Assembly: GCA_003020985.1 (NCBI GenBank)
Contig: PXRM01000010.1
Span: 24,319-88,318, forward strand
Source: Halobacteriales archaeon QS_4_70_19
GTDB lineage: Archaea; Halobacteriota; Halobacteria; Halobacteriales; Haloarculaceae
Direction of reading: 5' to 3'
DNA: 64,000 nt
The notes beneath the pieces were generated by a model. The model was given only the letters and a program-made list of their open reading frames with translations, was not told the origin of the DNA and did not search any database. This document shows, piece by piece, positions 45,704 through 55,322 of the stretch (position 1 is its first letter; each line of letters starts with the position of its first letter). The translations under genes were made by a program, and so were the position numbers.

Positions 45704-46675
45704 ATGAGCGAGTCCGACGTGGAGCGCGGGCCGATGGCGGCGGCGGCACGGACCGCCGTCCGGCAGTGTCTGGAACTCGGGGCCGACGAGTCGCTGGTGG
45801 TCGTGACCGACACGAAGCGGGAGGCCATCGGCGAGGAGCTCTACCTGGCGGGCCGGGAGGTGAGCGACGACGTCTCGCTAGTGCGCTCCCCGGTCGGCGA
45901 GCAGCACGGCGAGGAGCCGACGACGGCCGTCGCCGCGGCGATGGCGGCCTGTGACGCCTTCCTCGCGCCCACGAGCAAGAGCATCAGCCACACGAACGCC
46001 CGCAAGGAGGCCTGCGAGGCCGGCGCCCGCGGCGCGACCCTGCCGGGAATCACCCCCGAGGTGTTCGAGACGGGGCTGGCCGCCGACTACGAGGCCATCG
46101 CCGCGGAGTGCGACCGGATGCTGGCGAAGGTCGCTGGCGCCGAGACCGTCCGCGTGACGACCGACCTCGGGACCGACATCACGTTCCGGCCGGGCGACCG
46201 CGAGTGGCGCGACGACACCGGCGACATCGCCGAGCCGGGGTCGTTCTCCAACCTGCCGGCGGGCGAGGTGTTCGTCGCTCCCGAGACCGCCGACGGCCGG
46301 TTCGTCGTCGACGGGACGATGGACCCCCACGGCCTGCTCGACGAGGGGCACACCCTCACCTTTGAGGTGGAGAACGGCCAGGTGACCAGCATCGACGACG
46401 AGGTGATGCGCGAGGCGTTCGAGTCCGCTGCGGAGACGGCCGGCGACGCCGCCTACAACCTCGCCGAACTCGGCATCGGGACGAACACGGGCGTCACCGA
46501 CCTCGTCGGGAGCGTCCTGCTGGACGAGAAGGCCGCCGGCACCGTCCACATCGCCGTCGGCGACGACGCCGGCATCGGCGGCGAGACCGAGGCACCCATC
46601 CACCAGGACGGCATCATCCGCGACCCCACCGTCGAGGTCGACGGCGAGATCATCGACCTGCCGGAGGGCGTCTGA
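45704..46675 (+). CDS. M29-like aminopeptidase
   Basis: SNLPAGEVFVAPE, GTMDPHGLLDEGHTLTFEVENGQV, NLAELGIGTNTGVTDLVGSVLLDEKAAGTVHIAVGDDAGIGG. Confidence 0.85.
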   Translation: MSESDVERGPMAAAARTAVRQCLELGADESLVVVTDTKREAIGEELYLAGREVSDDVSLVRSPVGEQHGEEPTTAVAAAMAACDAFLAPTSKSISHTNARKEACEAGARGATLPGITPEVFETGLAADYEAIAAECDRMLAKVAGAETVRVTTDLGTDITFRPGDREWRDDTGDIAEPGSFSNLPAGEVFVAPETADGRFVVDGTMDPHGLLDEGHTLTFEVENGQVTSIDDEVMREAFESAAETAGDAAYNLAELGIGTNTGVTDLVGSVLLDEKAAGTVHIAVGDDAGIGGETEAPIHQDGIIRDPTVEVDGEIIDLPEGV

Positions 46676-46748
46676 GCGCGCGGCGGCCTGCACTGGCGCT
46701 GTCGGCGCACCCACGGGCGTTTTACCGGCGGCCGTCGTCGCCCCGCGC

Positions 46749-47906
46749 ATGAACGATGAGACCGACGGCCCGAGCGACGCCGGCGCCGCCACCACCGCGA
46801 GCGCCGGCTCGACCCCTGTTCCGGACCGCCCCCTCGTGGCGCTCGTGATGGCCGGCGGGACCGGGACGCGGCTCTACCCCGCGAGCCGGCCGGGTCGCGA
46901 GAAGCAGTTCCTCGACTTCGGGACCGGCCGGAGCCTGCTCGAACGGACTGTCGACCGCGCGGCGTTCGCCGACCGGACGTTCGTGCTGGCCTCGCCCGCG
47001 ACGGCCGAGCGCGCCCGCGGGACCGTCGCCGACCTCGATGAGGAGGCGACCGTCCTGGTCGAACCGGCCGCCCGCGACACGGGTCCGGCACTGGTCTACG
47101 CCGCCCATCGCGTCCGCGAGGCCGTCGGGGAGTGCGTGCTCTGCTGCCTGCCCAGCGACCACCACGTCGGCGAGGGGTTCGCGGCGACGATGCGGCAGGC
47201 GGCCGGCGTCGCCGTCGACACGGACGGCCTCGTCCTGCTCGGAATCGAGCCGGACAGTGCGGCGACGGGCTACGGCTACCTGAAGCCGGGCCCGGAGCGG
47301 ACGACCGATACGGGCGCCGACGGGACGAGCTACCACCCGGTCGAGCGGTTCTACGAGAAGCCCGACGCCGGGGCGGCCGCGCGCTACCGCCAGTCGGGCT
47401 ACCTCTGGAACGCGGGCACGTTCGCCTGGACCCCCGGCGCGCTCCTCGCGGCGGCCCGGGACTCTCCCCTGGCCCCGCTCGTCGACGCCTGCGAGGACGG
47501 CGTTCCCGAGACCGGCTACGACGAGGTCGCGGGCGTGAGCATCGACTACGCCGTGCTGGAGCGCCACGGCGGGGCCGAGGACGACGAGGACGCGGGGCCC
47601 CACGACGTGTTCGTCGTCCCCGCCGCCTTCGACTGGGACGACCTCGGGACCTGGGACGCGCTGGACTCGCTGCTCGACCGCGAGGCCGACGACACGCTCG
47701 TCGCCGGCGAGGGCGGGGCGCTGGCCATCGACGGCGAGGGCTGTACGCTCGCCGCCGGGCCCGACGCCCACGTCACGGCCGTCGACTGCGACGGCCTCGT
47801 CGTGGCCACCTACGACGGCCGGACGCTCGTCATCCCCGAACGGCGGGCCGACCGCGCCCGTGAGGTCGTCGACGCGCTGCGGGACCGTGGCGAGTATCCC
47901 GAATAG
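46749..47906 (+). CDS. Mannose-1-phosphate guanylyltransferase-like nucleotidyltransferase
   Basis: LVALVMAGGTGTRLYPASRPGREKQFLDF, CCLPSDHHV, YGYLKPG, YLWNAGTFAWTPG, FDWDDLGTWDAL. Confidence 0.92.
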   Translation: MNDETDGPSDAGAATTASAGSTPVPDRPLVALVMAGGTGTRLYPASRPGREKQFLDFGTGRSLLERTVDRAAFADRTFVLASPATAERARGTVADLDEEATVLVEPAARDTGPALVYAAHRVREAVGECVLCCLPSDHHVGEGFAATMRQAAGVAVDTDGLVLLGIEPDSAATGYGYLKPGPERTTDTGADGTSYHPVERFYEKPDAGAAARYRQSGYLWNAGTFAWTPGALLAAARDSPLAPLVDACEDGVPETGYDEVAGVSIDYAVLERHGGAEDDEDAGPHDVFVVPAAFDWDDLGTWDALDSLLDREADDTLVAGEGGALAIDGEGCTLAAGPDAHVTAVDCDGLVVATYDGRTLVIPERRADRAREVVDALRDRGEYPE

Positions 47907-48114
47907 GTCCGGTATTGACGTGCAAGTTCGAATACTCCTACACTATACTGTTTATTTCTCTGGTATTCGGCTCATTACGAACGTGTGGTCCCTCCGTCGG
48001 ACTCGCGGGAGGGTTCCCCCCGGGGGGAGAGCCACTCCCGGCAAGTACGGTGGGCTCCCACGGCTTCTGCCCGGAACGCACCACCTAAATGCGACCACCT
48101 CACACACCAATCCA

Positions 48115-49350
48115 ATGAACGGCAACAGTTTCGGGCGGCTCTTCCGGTTCACCACGTTTGGCGAGAGCCACGGCGAGGCGATGGGGTGTACCGTCTCAGG
48201 CTGTCCAGCGGGGGTCGAACTGGACGAGGAGACGGTCCAGCGCGAACTCGACCGGCGCAAGCCCGGCCAGTCGATGATCACCACCTCGCGGGGCGAGCCC
48301 GACGAGGTCTCCATCAACTCCGGCGTCCAGGACGGCTACACCACGGGGACGCCCGTCGGGATGGTCATCCAGAACAAGGACGCCCGCTCGGGGAAGTACG
48401 AGCCCTTCGTCACGGCCCCGCGCCCGTCGCACGGTGATTACACCTACTCCGCGAAGTTCGGGACGCGCAACTGGGGCGGCGGCGGCCGTTCCTCGGCCCG
48501 GGAGACGGTGAACTGGGTCGCCGCGGGCGCCGTCGCGAAGGCCGTCCTCGAGGCGAGCGACCACGACGTGCGGATCAAAGCCCACGTCAACCAGATCGGC
48601 GACATCGAGGCGCCGCCGGTGACGTTCGAGGAGATGCTCGAGCACAGCGAGGAGAACGAGGTCCGCTGTGCCCATCCGGAGACCGCCGAGGAGATGCGCG
48701 ACGCCATCGACCGCTACCAGGAGGAGGGCGACTCCATCGGCGGGTCGGTCTCCTTCGAGTGCCGGGGGGTCCCGCGGGGCCTGGGTGCGCCCCGGTTCGA
48801 CTCGGTCCCCTCGCGGCTCGGCCAGGCGATGATGTCCATCCCGGCGACGACCGCCTTCGAGTTCGGCCTCGGTCGGGAGGCCCGCTCCGTCCGGGGCATC
48901 GACCGCAACGAGGACTGGACCCGGATGGGCGACGAGGACGCGCCCGGGGACGTCGTGGCCGAGGAGGGCGACCCCGTTCCCGTCGGCAACGACCACGGCG
49001 GGCTGCAGGGCGGCATCACGACCGGCGAGCCAATCTACGGCGAGGTGAGCTGGCACGCACCCACCAGCATCCCGAAGGAGCAGACCACCTACGACTGGGA
49101 GACGGAGGAGCACAAGCGCATCCAGGTCGTCGGCCGGCACGACCCGTCGCTCCCGCCGCGTGCGGTCCCCGTGGTGGAGGCGATGCTATACTGCACGGTG
49201 CTCGATTTCATGCTGCTGGGCGGACGAATCAACCCGGACCGGGTCGACGGCCGCCCGGGCGAGTACGAGACCGACTACCACCCCTCCTCGCCGCGGAACG
49301 ACCCCGACGACGCCGAGACGCGCGCCGAGACGGTCGACCGGGACGACTGA
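48115..49350 (+). CDS. aroC: Chorismate synthase
   Basis: MNGNSFGRLFRFTTFGESHGEAMGCTVSGCPAGVEL, GGGRSSARETVNWVAAGAVAKAVL, RHDPSLPPRAVPVVEAM. Confidence 0.97.
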   Translation: MNGNSFGRLFRFTTFGESHGEAMGCTVSGCPAGVELDEETVQRELDRRKPGQSMITTSRGEPDEVSINSGVQDGYTTGTPVGMVIQNKDARSGKYEPFVTAPRPSHGDYTYSAKFGTRNWGGGGRSSARETVNWVAAGAVAKAVLEASDHDVRIKAHVNQIGDIEAPPVTFEEMLEHSEENEVRCAHPETAEEMRDAIDRYQEEGDSIGGSVSFECRGVPRGLGAPRFDSVPSRLGQAMMSIPATTAFEFGLGREARSVRGIDRNEDWTRMGDEDAPGDVVAEEGDPVPVGNDHGGLQGGITTGEPIYGEVSWHAPTSIPKEQTTYDWETEEHKRIQVVGRHDPSLPPRAVPVVEAMLYCTVLDFMLLGGRINPDRVDGRPGEYETDYHPSSPRNDPDDAETRAETVDRDD

Positions 49351-49384
49351 CCGGCGAGGACGGCCCGGCCGAGAGGACGGACGG

Positions 49385-49948
49385 TCAGTTGCCGTCGCCC
49401 TCGTCGCCGTCCGCCGCCCCGGGCGGTTCGAACTCGCCGGCCAACAGCCCGAAGACCGCCACGTCGTGGTGCGTGCCCTCGTGGAACAGCGACTCGCGGC
49501 GGGTCCCCTCGTGGGTGAAGCCGACCTTCTCCAGCACCCGCCGGCTGGCGTCGTTGTCGGCGCGGATGCGGCCGACGACGGAGTGGGCGTTCAGTTCGGC
49601 GAATGCGAACCCGACCAGCGCCCGCACCGCGTCGGTGGCGTACCCCTTCCCCTGGCCGCCGGGGAGGACGTAGTAGCTCACCTCGGCCTCGCGCGCCCGC
49701 CGGTCGCGCATCGCGACCCCTGCCCAGCCCTGGACCGAATCCTCGGCGACGACGGCGCAGATGGCACCCTCGTGCTCACGCCGTTCCCGTATCGCCTCCC
49801 GCGCCTCGGCCGCCGTCAGCCCGGTTTCGTACCCGCCGGTCGTCCGCATCTCGGGCCGGTTCCGCGTCTCGCGGTACGCCGCGACGTGTGCGTCGTCGTC
49901 GGGGTCGAGCGGTTCGAGCGTCACCCGCTCGCCTGCGAGGAAGGGCAT
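49385..49948 (-). CDS. GNAT family N-acetyltransferase (RimJ/RimL type)
   Basis: MPFLAGERVTLEPLDPDDD, SYYVLPGGQGKGYATDAVRALVGFAFAELNAHSVVGRIRADNDASRRVLEKVGFTHEGTRRESLFH. Confidence 0.93.
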   Translation of the reverse strand: MPFLAGERVTLEPLDPDDDAHVAAYRETRNRPEMRTTGGYETGLTAAEAREAIRERREHEGAICAVVAEDSVQGWAGVAMRDRRAREAEVSYYVLPGGQGKGYATDAVRALVGFAFAELNAHSVVGRIRADNDASRRVLEKVGFTHEGTRRESLFHEGTHHDVAVFGLLAGEFEPPGAADGDEGDGN

Positions 49949-50095
49949 GGGGGAGCGTTCGGACGGCTGGTGGATAACTGTGGGCGCCCGCGGTCCGGCC
50001 GAACGGACATCTTCGACGCGAGAGTATGTTTACGTTATACTCGGGTGGAAAGTCATGCGGCGGGACCGCCTCGGGGTCCTGACTCGCTGGTCGCG

Positions 50096-50125
50096 GAGCA
50101 GTCACTAGCTATGTCGGGCTCAGAC
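50096..50125. repeat. 30-bp direct repeat copy 1
   Basis: gagcagtcactagctatgtcgggctcagac, identical to 50162..50191. Confidence 0.95.
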
Positions 50126-50161
50126 CCTTCCAGATCGAGGGCTGGGTGATGGTCGAGGACC

Positions 50162-50191
50162 GAGCAGTCACTAGCTATGTCGGGCTCAGAC
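50162..50191. repeat. 30-bp direct repeat copy 2
   Basis: Identical to 50096..50125, 66-bp period. Confidence 0.95.
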
Positions 50192-50265
50192 TGTCCGGAC
50201 AGGTCACACCCCGACGAGGGGACGACGTTCGTGTTCACCCTGCCGGCGGTGGCCGAGGAGGCCGA
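50177..50265 (+). pseudogene. Possible remnant of a histidine-kinase C-terminus
   Basis: ...SHPDEGTTFVFTLPAVAEEADA resembles the G-x-TFVFTLP end of HATPase domains; no upstream kinase body. Confidence 0.4.
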
Positions 50266-50388
50266 CGCCCGAACGACGATTCCGACTCCCCCGGGTACCC
50301 CACGATGTGAGATTAGTCGGAAACAGGGAGTAAAAGATACCTGTGTTGGTGCTGGCGGACGAGGTTTCGGGATTAGTGGATTCCTGCC

Positions 50389-51435
50389 CTAGTATTCTCG
50401 CTCCACCAGATAGTCGGCGATCGCCGCCAGCAGCTCCTTCGGCTCGCCCTCCGGGAGCGGTTCGAGGTTCGCCTTCCCCGAGGACACGAGGTCCAGCGCG
50501 GTCTCGCGGGCGTACTCGATGGAGCCGGCCTCCTCCAGCCGGGTGACCGCCCTGTCCACGTCGGCCTCGGAGACCTCCCCGACGTCGTCCGGGAGGAGCG
50601 AGTCGACGTCGAGGCCCTGCTCGCGGGCGTGGAGCGTGACGAGCGTGCGCTTGCCCTCGACGAGGTCGGAGCCACGCCGCTTCCCCAGCTGCTCGGAGGG
50701 GGTCGTCAGGTCCAGCAGGTCGTCCTGGATCTGGAACGCGCGGCCGACGTCGAGCCCGTAGCCCGCGAGCGACTCCACGGTCTCCTCCCCGGCTCCCAGC
50801 AGGACCGCGGGGATGGCGGCGGCGGCGGCGTACAGCACCGCCGTCTTCAGCTCGACCATCCCCAGGTACTCGTCCGTGGTGACGCTGTTCCGGCCCTCGA
50901 ACTCCACGTCGAACGCCTGCCCCTCGCAGATCTCCGTGCAGGTCGTCGCCAGGCGGTCCAGCGCCCGGACGGCGCGCTCGGGCGGCGCCCCCGTCCCCAG
51001 CATGTACTCGAACGCCTTCGAGTAGAGCGTGTCACCAGCGAGGATAGCGGTCTCCAGGTCGAACTCCCGGTGGACCGCCGGCACGCCGCGCCGGAGGTCG
51101 TCGTCGTCCATGATGTCGTCGTGGATGAGCGTGAACGACTGGATGACCTCGATGGAGACGGCGGCGCTCATCACGTCCACCGCCTCGCCCTCGACGTCCG
51201 GGAAGGCGTCGTAGTTCGCGGTCAGCGGCTCCGTGCCGGTGACGGCCTCGGCGACGAGCAGCAGCATCGTGGGACGGAGGCGCTTGCCCCCGGCGTCGAG
51301 CAGGTAGCGTGACGCCTCGTACAGCCGCGCCGGTTCCTGTACGGGCAGTCGCTCGACGATGGCGTCGTTGACCAGCTCGCGGCGCTCATGGATGGCCCGG
51401 TCCACGTCCACGTCGCCGGCGTCCGGGTCGGTCAT
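50389..51435 (-). CDS. idsA: Polyprenyl (geranylgeranyl/farnesyl) diphosphate synthase
   Basis: LIHDDIMDDDDLRRG and FQIQDDLLDLT Asp-rich motifs, GGKRLRPTMLLLVAEA. Confidence 0.94.
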   Translation of the reverse strand: MTDPDAGDVDVDRAIHERRELVNDAIVERLPVQEPARLYEASRYLLDAGGKRLRPTMLLLVAEAVTGTEPLTANYDAFPDVEGEAVDVMSAAVSIEVIQSFTLIHDDIMDDDDLRRGVPAVHREFDLETAILAGDTLYSKAFEYMLGTGAPPERAVRALDRLATTCTEICEGQAFDVEFEGRNSVTTDEYLGMVELKTAVLYAAAAAIPAVLLGAGEETVESLAGYGLDVGRAFQIQDDLLDLTTPSEQLGKRRGSDLVEGKRTLVTLHAREQGLDVDSLLPDDVGEVSEADVDRAVTRLEEAGSIEYARETALDLVSSGKANLEPLPEGEPKELLAAIADYLVEREY

Positions 51436-51561
51436 GGTGGTGGCTCACCGCCGACCCCCAAAAGCCCCGCGGGTCCGGCCGCTCGGCCCGGTCGGTACCA
51501 CTCCCGGGAGCTTCGGCAGGGCGATTTCGCTGCACCTGCGAGGGGAACGCCCGGGGTCGGG

Positions 51562-51795
51562 CTACAGCGGTCCGGGTGCGAAGGCGTAGACCACGACGAA
51601 GAGAGCCAGTATGCCGACGACGGCGAACGGCACGAACGGGACGGCAGCCCCGGCCGCGGCGCCGACGGCGAGCGTGATGGCGTAGGCCAGTGCCGCCACG
51701 AAGACGGCCCCGAGGACGAGTTTGATCGTCGAACCGAGCGCCCCCGGGCGGGCGGGCCCGGTATCGCCCCGGCGCGAGCGGGGTGGTGTGCTCAT
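51562..51795 (-). CDS. Small two-TM membrane protein
   Basis: MSTPPRSRRGDTGPARPGALGSTIKLVLGAVFVAALAYAITLAVGAAAGAAVPFVPFAVVGILALFVVVYAFAPGPL. Confidence 0.7.
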   Translation of the reverse strand: MSTPPRSRRGDTGPARPGALGSTIKLVLGAVFVAALAYAITLAVGAAAGAAVPFVPFAVVGILALFVVVYAFAPGPL

Positions 51796-51956
51796 ACGTA
51801 TCACGAAAGGCCACGGACGGAAAAGTGGCGGGGTCCCGAGCGCCTCGGCCGGGTGTGCGGCTACACGGGCCGAGGGGAGTTGCGCGTCGGAACGGGCCGG
51901 GGGAGGCCTGCGGCTACGCAGGGGGACGGTCGAAGAACGGTACCACCGTGGCCGGA

Positions 51957-53309
51957 CTACTCGGTCAGCTGGATGGTGTTGCCGTTGGACGTGACGTGGA
52001 GGTCACGGCCCAACTGGTAGCCCTCGGACTTGCAGAGGCCCACGTACGGGGCGAAGCCCTTCATGTCCTGGTGGGCCGGGATGACGTGCTGCGGCTGGAG
52101 CGCGTCCAGCATCGCGTAGTGGCCCTCCTGGTTCAGGTGCCCGGAGACGTGAATGTCGTCGTAGATGCGGGCGCCCTGCATCCGGAGGAGCTGTTCGGAC
52201 TGGTAGCGCTGGCCCTCGTTGGTCGGCTCGGGGATGACCCGGGCCGAGAAGAGGACCTTGTCGCCCTGGTCCAGCTCGTACGGCGTCTCGCCGCGGCCCA
52301 TCCGGGTGAGCATCGCGCGCGGCTCGCCCTGGTGACCCGTGACCACGGGGAGGTACTTCTCCTTCCCCTCGTTCATGATGCGCTTGAACGTGCGGTCCAC
52401 GCTCTTGCGGTGGCCGTACATGCCCACGTCGTCGAGGAAGTCGACGAAGCCGAGCCGCTCGGCCGTCCCCGAGTACTTCTCCATCGACCGGCCCAGCAGG
52501 ACCGGCTGGCGCCCGATCTCGCGGGCGAACTCGACGAGGCTCTTCACGCGGGCGACGTGCGAGGAGAACGTGGTGGCGACGATGCCGCCGTCGTAGTCCT
52601 CGATGGAGGTCATCACGTCCTCGAGGTGGCGCCGGGCGACGGACTCGGAGGGCGTGCGGCCCTTCTTGCCCGCGTTGGTGCAGTCCTCGATGTAGCAGAG
52701 GACCCCCTCGCCCTCGCGGCCGATCTCGCGGAACCGCTCCATGTCGATAGGGTCGCCGATGACGGGCGTGTGGTCCATCCGCTTGTCCAGTCCGTAGACC
52801 ACGGCGCCCTCGGGCGTGTGGACGACCGGGTTGATGGCGTCGATGATGGAGTGCGTGACGTTGACGAACTCCAGGTCGACGTTGCTCGAGTCCCCGATGG
52901 ACATCGTCTCGCCGGCGTCCATCTTGATCAGGTCGTTCTTGACCCCGAACTTCTCCTCGCTCTGAATCTGCTGCTTGACGAGCTCGATGGTGAACGGCGT
53001 CGCCACGATGGGCGCGTCGTACCGGTGCGCGAGCTTGGAGATGGCGCCGATGTGGTCGAGGTGGCCGTGCGTGGGCACGATGGCCTGCACGTCACCCTCG
53101 ATGTCGCTCATGACGCGGTCGTCCGGGATGGCCCCCATGTCGATGAGGTCCAGGCTGTGCATCCGCTCGGTCTCGACGTTGTCGTGGATGAGGACCTTCG
53201 ACAGGTTCAGGCCCATGTCGAAGACGACGACGTCGTCGCCGGCCCGCACGGCAGTCATCTGCCGGCCGACCTCCTCGTAGCCGCCGATTGTCGCGATTTC
53301 TACTTCCAT
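51957..53309 (-). CDS. rnj: Ribonuclease J
   Basis: [80 protein letters not shown]. Confidence 0.95.
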   Translation of the reverse strand: MEVEIATIGGYEEVGRQMTAVRAGDDVVVFDMGLNLSKVLIHDNVETERMHSLDLIDMGAIPDDRVMSDIEGDVQAIVPTHGHLDHIGAISKLAHRYDAPIVATPFTIELVKQQIQSEEKFGVKNDLIKMDAGETMSIGDSSNVDLEFVNVTHSIIDAINPVVHTPEGAVVYGLDKRMDHTPVIGDPIDMERFREIGREGEGVLCYIEDCTNAGKKGRTPSESVARRHLEDVMTSIEDYDGGIVATTFSSHVARVKSLVEFAREIGRQPVLLGRSMEKYSGTAERLGFVDFLDDVGMYGHRKSVDRTFKRIMNEGKEKYLPVVTGHQGEPRAMLTRMGRGETPYELDQGDKVLFSARVIPEPTNEGQRYQSEQLLRMQGARIYDDIHVSGHLNQEGHYAMLDALQPQHVIPAHQDMKGFAPYVGLCKSEGYQLGRDLHVTSNGNTIQLTE

Positions 53310-53620
53310 GGTTCTCTGCCGAGTGGCCGTCCCGGACGACGGAGGGACCGGCGAGACCGCACGGCTGTGCGGCCGGCGGCGGGCGGACGTCCCACGACCG
53401 CAGGACCCGCATTCGGGTCCGAAGGCCGGTCCAGCGGCTCCGAGAGGAGCCGTGGCCGGGGCGTACCGACCGCCGGCGGGCCGTCGGGCGGGTCCCGGTC
53501 GGCTCGAGGAGCCACCCCGGACCGCTCCCGACGACGCTGCCGGTCGCCCCCCGCACGCGTCCCCGGGGCGACCGATGCTCGGTTACACGTCGATTGGGTA
53601 GGTGGGGTTAAAAATTCGGG
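53310..53620 (-). promoter_or_regulatory. Putative promoter and long structured 5' leader of RNase J
   Basis: Minus-strand TATA-like cgaatttttaacc (about 53608-53619), then about 275 nt without a convincing ORF but with several perfect stem-loops before the ATG at 53309. Confidence 0.5.
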
Positions 53621-53666
53621 GGTTCGGCTCCTCGCTGCGAGCGACGGGACCGACGGACCGGCGGGT

Positions 53667-53918
53667 TCAGTCGTTCTGCTCGCCGTTCTCGTCGTCCGCG
53701 TCCTCGCCGCGCCGTGCCTGTGCCAGGCCGAACACGCCGGCGACGACCATCCCCACCGACTGGAGTCGGACCGCGCGGACGTACCAATCACGCGGTGTCA
53801 GTTCGTCGGCGTTCTCGTACACGGGGCCCAGCAGGAGTCGGGCCCCGGTCCTGATCGTCCGTTCCGGGAACAGTGCGCCCGGCAGTCCCGTGGCGATGGA
53901 GAGCAGTTCGAGAAGCAC
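53667..53918 (-). CDS. Small haloarchaeal membrane-associated protein
   Basis: GTG start; LLELLSIATGLPGALFPERTIRTGARLLLGPVYENADELTPRDWYVRAVRLQSVGMVVAGVFGLAQARR. Confidence 0.7.
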   Translation of the reverse strand: MLLELLSIATGLPGALFPERTIRTGARLLLGPVYENADELTPRDWYVRAVRLQSVGMVVAGVFGLAQARRGEDADDENGEQND

Positions 53919-54038
53919 ATGACACCGTTGGGTCGCGTCACTGAAGAGTACCACGTGGTGGCGACCGGAGTTGTCGGCCCGGAGGCCCTGGGCCGCGGCG
54001 CCCGACACGCTTAGGCCACTCCGGGCGGGTGCTGGGGT

Positions 54039-54323
54039 ATGGCCGCCGACCTCGCCGAGAAGACCGACCGGTACGAGCGACTGCTGGCCGAGGCGCTCGA
54101 CGCCGCCGAGGCCGTCCCGCCCGACGATACTCCCCTCGCGGCCGCCGCCGCGGAGTACGAGGGGATGGCCCGCTCCTACCTCGAGGACGGCCGGCACTTC
54201 CGCGACGAGAACGACCCGGTGAACGCACTGGCGGCGTTCTCCTACGGCCACGCGTGGCTGGATGCGGGTGCCCGGATCGGTCTGTTCGACGTGCCCGACG
54301 AGGGGCACCTGTTCACCGTTTAG
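54039..54323 (+). CDS. DUF357 family protein
   Basis: EYEGMARSYLEDGRHFRDENDPVNALAAFSYGHAWLDAGARIGLFDV. Confidence 0.93.
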   Translation: MAADLAEKTDRYERLLAEALDAAEAVPPDDTPLAAAAAEYEGMARSYLEDGRHFRDENDPVNALAAFSYGHAWLDAGARIGLFDVPDEGHLFTV

Positions 54324-54446
54324 GTCACCATCCGAGGGACCTGGTCACCGTCTGCGTCGCCCTCGGGGCCACGGCGTGACGGCCGGCCGGAACGAATCAG
54401 CACGGCCGAAAACAGTGCCGTCGGAGGAACTCTTTAATGAGCAGAC

Positions 54447-55322
54447 ATGTTACGGGACAGTATGCAGGACGGGCCACCCGAGAGGCGGACGCTGTCGGTC
54501 GGACTCCCGGTGGCTCTCGACGAATGGCTGACGGAGCGGTCGGTCGAGCTGGATATCGACCGCTCGGAGCTGGCCGCGCGTGTCCTCGGCGGCTACCGGG
54601 CGGCCGCCGTGTCGACCGGGGAGGGGTCGACCACGGGACTCGAGGCTGCCGCCGGACGGGACCTCGACGACCTCGACACCACCATCCAGGAGCGGGTGGA
54701 GGAGGCCGTCGCCGCGACCGGGTCGGACGAGGCAGCGGTCGCAGAACGGGTCGCGAGCCGTCTCGACGACCGCATCGACCGGCTCGAGACGGAGACCGGC
54801 GGGAAACTGGACGATGTCCGGCGGCGCGTGGTCCAGCTCAAGGAGGAGACCGGAGCGAAGGCCGACGACGACCACACCCACCCGGAACTCGACCGGATCG
54901 AGGGGCTCGCGGACGAGGTCGCGACGCTCCGCAAGCGCGTCGCCGACCTGGAGGCGGACGGGGCCGACGACCTGGCCGGGGACGTGGCGGACATCGAGAC
55001 GAAGCTCACGCGGATCGCCCGGGGCGTCACCCGGCTGCACGCAGCGCGAGGCGGGGAGTCGACACTCGACGACGTCCGGCGGGTCGCCGCCCGCGAGGGG
55101 TACGAGCGGGCGGACTGTGAGGCCTGCGGCGAGTCGGTTAGCGTCGGACTGCTCCCGGAGCCACGCTGCCCGCACTGCGACCAGCCGTTCGAGCGCATCG
55201 CCGAGGGCTCCGGCGGGATGTTCGGGTCGTCAGCCCGGCTGGTCGGCCCCCGGGACGGGGTGGACTCGGAGCCGACGGGGGACGGGAACGAGACGCCCGG
55301 CGAGGGAGGGAACGATGAGTGA
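54447..55322 (+). CDS. RHH-like / coiled-coil / zinc-ribbon protein, unknown function
   Basis: RRTLSVGLPVALDEWLTERSVELDIDRSELAARVLGGYR; long coiled coil; CEACGESVSVGLLPEPRCPHCDQPFERI. Confidence 0.75.
   Translation: MLRDSMQDGPPERRTLSVGLPVALDEWLTERSVELDIDRSELAARVLGGYRAAAVSTGEGSTTGLEAAAGRDLDDLDTTIQERVEEAVAATGSDEAAVAERVASRLDDRIDRLETETGGKLDDVRRRVVQLKEETGAKADDDHTHPELDRIEGLADEVATLRKRVADLEADGADDLAGDVADIETKLTRIARGVTRLHAARGGESTLDDVRRVAAREGYERADCEACGESVSVGLLPEPRCPHCDQPFERIAEGSGGMFGSSARLVGPRDGVDSEPTGDGNETPGEGGNDE

Noticed and set aside
50096-50191. Two 30-bp repeats with a 36-bp spacer, a CRISPR-like geometry
   Set aside because: Only one spacer, repeat unlike known haloarchaeal CRISPR repeats, no leader and no cas genes; treated as a local duplication.
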